Source of the DNA: Deuterostichococcus epilithicus
Lineage: Eukaryota > Chlorophyta > Trebouxiophyceae > Prasiolales > Stichococcaceae
Length of the DNA: 64,000 nucleotides
Direction: 5' to 3'
Assembly: GCA_033439295.1 (NCBI GenBank)
Contig: JAVTLE010000023.1
Coordinates: forward strand, 1,116,001-1,180,000
In this document: positions 61,101 to 64,000 of the stretch, piece by piece
How positions within the stretch are numbered: position 1 is the first letter of the stretch
Layout: the number at the start of each line of letters is the position of its first letter
Notes under the pieces: model-generated
The model's database searches: none
Told to the model about the DNA's origin: nothing
What the model saw: only the letters and a program-made list of their open reading frames with translations
Translations under genes and position numbers: made by a program

Positions 61101-64000
61101 TTTCTCCACAGGGCCACTTCCCGGAGCCGGACAAGGACCCGGTCATCCAGATCGCCAGCCTGGTGACGGTGCACGGCCAGGCGGCGCCGGCCGTGAAGAA
61201 CATCATGACGCTCAACACCTGCGCGCCCATCATCGGCGCGGAGGTCATGTCCTTCGAGCGGGAGGGGGACCTGCTGCGGCGGTGGCGGGTGCGCCCCGCT
61301 GGACCCTGTGCTGTCACACTTTGATCAGGACGTGGGACGCTGCCTGTTGGTGGCGAGCGTCATGCCCTGTCATCGGTCGCAGCCAGCTCCCCCCCTTGGA
61401 CTGGTGCAGCTGATTTGGACCAATCCGGAAGCAGGAAGCCGCTAGCCGATTGCCGTCGGCTCAGAGGTCGTGTCGTCTGAGCGAGAGGGGGATTTGCTGC
61501 GGCGGTGATGGGAGCAACCCTGCGGCGCTGAGCAACCCTGCGGTAGCGCCACAACACCTGCATAACAGCTGACAAACCTGCTGAGCTCGGCCGGGCTGCC
61601 GCTGACATCGCCCTTCCTGCAGGCGCACTCTGCAATGCGCGTTCTCCTATCTCACACTAGGTCTTTTGCTTACGTTTCCACAACGGAAGCCGTTCCTGAA
61701 CTGCAGGACCTGGTGGTGGAGACAGACCCGGACTTCATCATCGGCTACAACATCTGCAACTTCGACCTGCCGTACCTGCTCAACCGGGCCGAGGCGCTCA
61801 AGCTGGGCGACTTTCCCTACTGGGGCCGCATGCGCAACCGGTGCGATGAATCACAGGTTTCGTGAATGATTTATTGATCTACCACAGCAGTCACGCACTG
61901 CCGCCTGCCATTGAGGCGCTGTGGCATTGACCGGTCACCCAGGTGTGGGCCATCTCGTGTTGTCGAGAGCGTGATTGCGGCAGTCACAGTCAGCGCGGGC
62001 AGCCACGGGCCACTTGTGGATGACCTTCAGCAAACGGAACCATCCTTGAGGACTGGAACGTGTTCAAGTGTTCACACACGCGCATTGTCAGGAGATAATA
62101 AAAATTGTGTAATTTCTTACTGTACATATGTTTTTTTGGCAGGCCGCTGCGGATGCGGGACGCGCAGTTCAGCAGCAAGGCATACGGCACGCACGAGTAC
62201 AAGGAGGTGACCTGCGAGGGGCGCACCCAGTTCGACCTGCTGCTCGCCATCCAGCGCGACCACAAGCTGTCCTCCTACTCCCTCAACTCGGTGCGCGCGC
62301 GCACCGCCGCTGTGCGCATGCGGCAGGCTGAGGAGTGGGGTCGTCAGATTGCCAACCTCGCCTGCGGCCTGGGCCGGGCTGCATGTGCCAACGAAGAAAA
62401 TGAGAAGAAATGCTCCCAGATGACATGTACATAAGTATCATATTTCAAATCTACAGGTGTCGGCGCACTTCCTGGGTGAGCAGAAGGAGGACGTGCACCA
62501 CTCCATCATCTCGGACCTGCAGGCCGGCAACGCCGAGTCGCGCCGCCGCCTCGCCGTCTACTGCCTCAAGGTGAAGCATCTCGGTTTCAAGCCAGCACTT
62601 AAAGCCAGAGCCTTTTCACACTCGAGAAGAGACCTGAGTGCCGACGCTGCGCTCAGGGACACCTCCGACAACGCACCGCCTGCTCATACGCGAGCGCGGT
62701 GGACAGGCGCGGCATCTAAGACACAGCTCAGGCTTCTCACTGCAAGCCTCGTGGCCTCAACCCTGCCGGACACAGCTGGTGGACAGGGTCATGTCCTTGT
62801 TCGACTACCTGGAGATGGCATGCCAGAGCAGCCTCCAATGATGCTTCACTTGGTTTTTCCCGGTTGCACAGGATGCGTACCTGCCGCAGCGGCTGGTGGA
62901 CAAGCTCATGTACATGTTTAACTACCTGGAAATGGCGCGAGTCACGGGCGTGCCGATGTCCTTCCTGCTGACCAAGGGCCAGTCCATCAAGGTCTTCAGC
63001 CAGCTGCTGCGCAAGGCGAAGCAAAAGAACCTCGTCATCCCCTTCGTCAAGGTACTCGGGGAAACCCCAAAAGCACATGCAGCAGCGAACTCGTCGCCCC
63101 TGACGACCGCACACCACTCATTGTTGGCAGAGCAGGGTATCTGAGCTTTGCGGAGTCCACACCTTGCCATTGGGCAATGCCACAGCTGCCTAGGAGCCTA
63201 TGCTACCGGGAGGGCTACAATACTGTGTGACTTTCTGCTCGCTATGCTGCAGCCACAAGGCGGCAACCCGGACGCCATCGGGTATGAGGGCGCAACGGTG
63301 CTGGACGCTAAGGTGCGACAAATGCTCCTGTCGAATGAGTCTTCGAATTCTGAGCCGGGACGGGTTGCCACGCTACTGGGTATCAGCTGCTTGCTGAGGT
63401 GCTGCGAACGCACCGACATTCAACTGCATTGGAATCGTCAAGCAAGCCTTTGATTGTTTTTGTTCTCACAATTCATGGCGCCCGGCACAGGTGGGCTACT
63501 ACCGCAACCCTGTGGCGACGCTGGACTTTGCATCGCTGTACCCCTCCATCATGATGGCGCACAACCTGTGCTACTCCACCCTGCTGCCGCCCGACGCGTG
63601 CGCTCCCTCCAGCATCCTCTCTCTGGCATCCTTCTCCGCAAGCAGCCTCCCGTTTCAGTGTGACAACGATGAATCTGAAACATACCTGATATCGCAGCTA
63701 TGCAGCGCATGACGCCCGGGCGCCGCAGACGCAGGCCCACCCTGCTGCAGCAGGCGTATCATCTGAATTTCAGCTATGTATTCATGTATCTACGTTTTTT
63801 CTCAAGAAAATGGACCGACCAGCAGTAGATCCCATCCCGCAGGCGGCATGTTCGGAACATTGGTGCCCTCCCGCCGCAGGGTGAAGAATCACGCGCCGGA
63901 GGACTACCAGAAGTCGCCGACCGGCGACTGCTTTGTGCGGCCGCACCTCAAGAAGGGCATCCTGCCTGAGATCTTGGAGGAGCTGCTGGCTGCCCGCAAG
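58117..64000 (+). CDS. POLD1: DNA polymerase delta catalytic subunit, first 684 residues (partial)
   Basis: Exons 58117-58332, 58539-58641, 58944-59051, 59405-59514, 59821-59977, 60226-60353, 60559-60747, 61112-61288, 61707-61840, 62143-62290, 62457-62570, 62872-63051, 63253-63312, 63491-63597 and 63880 onwards keep phase throughout. This is the B-family polymerase that makes the lagging strand and proofreads. Visible in order: N-terminal domain ([16 protein letters not shown]), exonuclease Exo[11 protein letters not shown], Exo[14 protein letters not shown], ExoIII across exons 11-12 (YCLK|DAYLP), then polymerase motif [20 protein letters not shown]. The proofreading acidic residues are present. 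Motifs B and C and the C-terminal zinc/iron-sulfur region lie beyond the window; the family is about 1100 aa. Introns 3 and 4 appear to use GC donors. The start is the first ATG before a Gly/Pro-rich N-terminus. Confidence 0.93.
59262..59313 (+). repeat. Acceptor-side echo of POLD1 exon 4
   Basis: GCAGGCAACAGCGCGTGTGC and GCAGCTTCCTGCC copy the acceptor and start of exon 4 (NSVCAF.HGFLP). Confidence 0.85.
60492..60518 (+). repeat. Short echo of POLD1 exon 7
   Basis: GCCGGTAGTCGCACTGCCAG matches ACCGGCAGTCGCACTGCCAG inside exon 7. Short, so less certain than the others. Confidence 0.5.
61450..61512 (+). repeat. Donor-side echo of POLD1 exon 8
   Basis: CAGAGGTCGTGTCGTCTGAG, GAGAGGGGGATTTGCTGCGG copies the end of exon 8 ([14 protein letters not shown]) and stops at the donor position. 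Confidence 0.88.
62772..62845 (+). repeat. Acceptor-side echo of POLD1 exon 12
   Basis: GGTGGACAGGGTCATGTCC and TCGACTACCTGGAGATGGC copy exon 12 ([15 protein letters not shown]). Confidence 0.85.

Overview
The window is nuclear DNA of a GC-rich, intron-rich green alga. The evidence is plant-type TTTAGGG motifs, plant-like Dicer and MRS2 sequences, very short exons, GT-AG introns with some GC-AG introns, and long Ala/Gly/Gln tracts. A trebouxiophyte such as a Chlorella relative is my best guess, but this is inference and I cannot name a species. Gene models were built by hand from reading frames, splice signals and intron phase. In five genes every phase agrees across all exons.

Layout: a partial cyclin-box gene (minus, 1-135) is divergent from a 40-exon Dicer-like gene (plus, 362-25743, about 2211 aa). 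Intron 30 of Dicer is 2.5 kb and holds a tRNA-Arg(ACG), broken copies of its flank and AT-rich palindromes. A decayed LINE (minus, about 25.8-27.7 kb) follows. Then come an unrecognised gene whose C-terminus looks like a cut-off U-box (27995-31395), a second LINE 3' end, an (AGC)28 repeat and an 85-aa ISD11/LYRM4 gene (minus, 32534-33048). ISD11 is divergent from a STE20-type kinase (33530-37290). A leucine-rich-repeat gene (minus, 37661-39055) converges on the kinase. The 39-45 kb stretch is gene-poor, with one uncertain minus-strand gene, an AT-rich island and MRS2-like fragments. An MRS2-type magnesium transporter (45473-50258) converges with a U-box gene (minus, 50788 to about 54.6 kb). 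A PLAC8-type exon (minus, 56.7 kb) lies upstream of the DNA polymerase delta catalytic subunit gene (58117 to beyond the window end).

The most striking signal is not a gene. Introns of Dicer, the kinase, MRS2 and POLD1 carry decayed tandem copies of neighbouring splice junctions. Upstream copies hold the acceptor plus the start of the next exon, and downstream copies hold the end of the previous exon plus the donor. I counted about 32 such 'exon echoes' (roughly 23 acceptor-side, 9 donor-side), often in arrays of 2-4 with units of 100-200 nt. On the acceptor side the copy nearest the exon body is the one that fits the protein. This suggests introns here grow by tandem duplication across exon-intron borders.

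Functionally, the Dicer has intact helicase motifs and intact acidic residues in both RNase III domains, so RNA silencing is likely. ISD11 (mitochondrial Fe-S assembly), MRS2 (Mg2+ transport) and POLD1 (replication) are housekeeping genes with no evident shared pathway.
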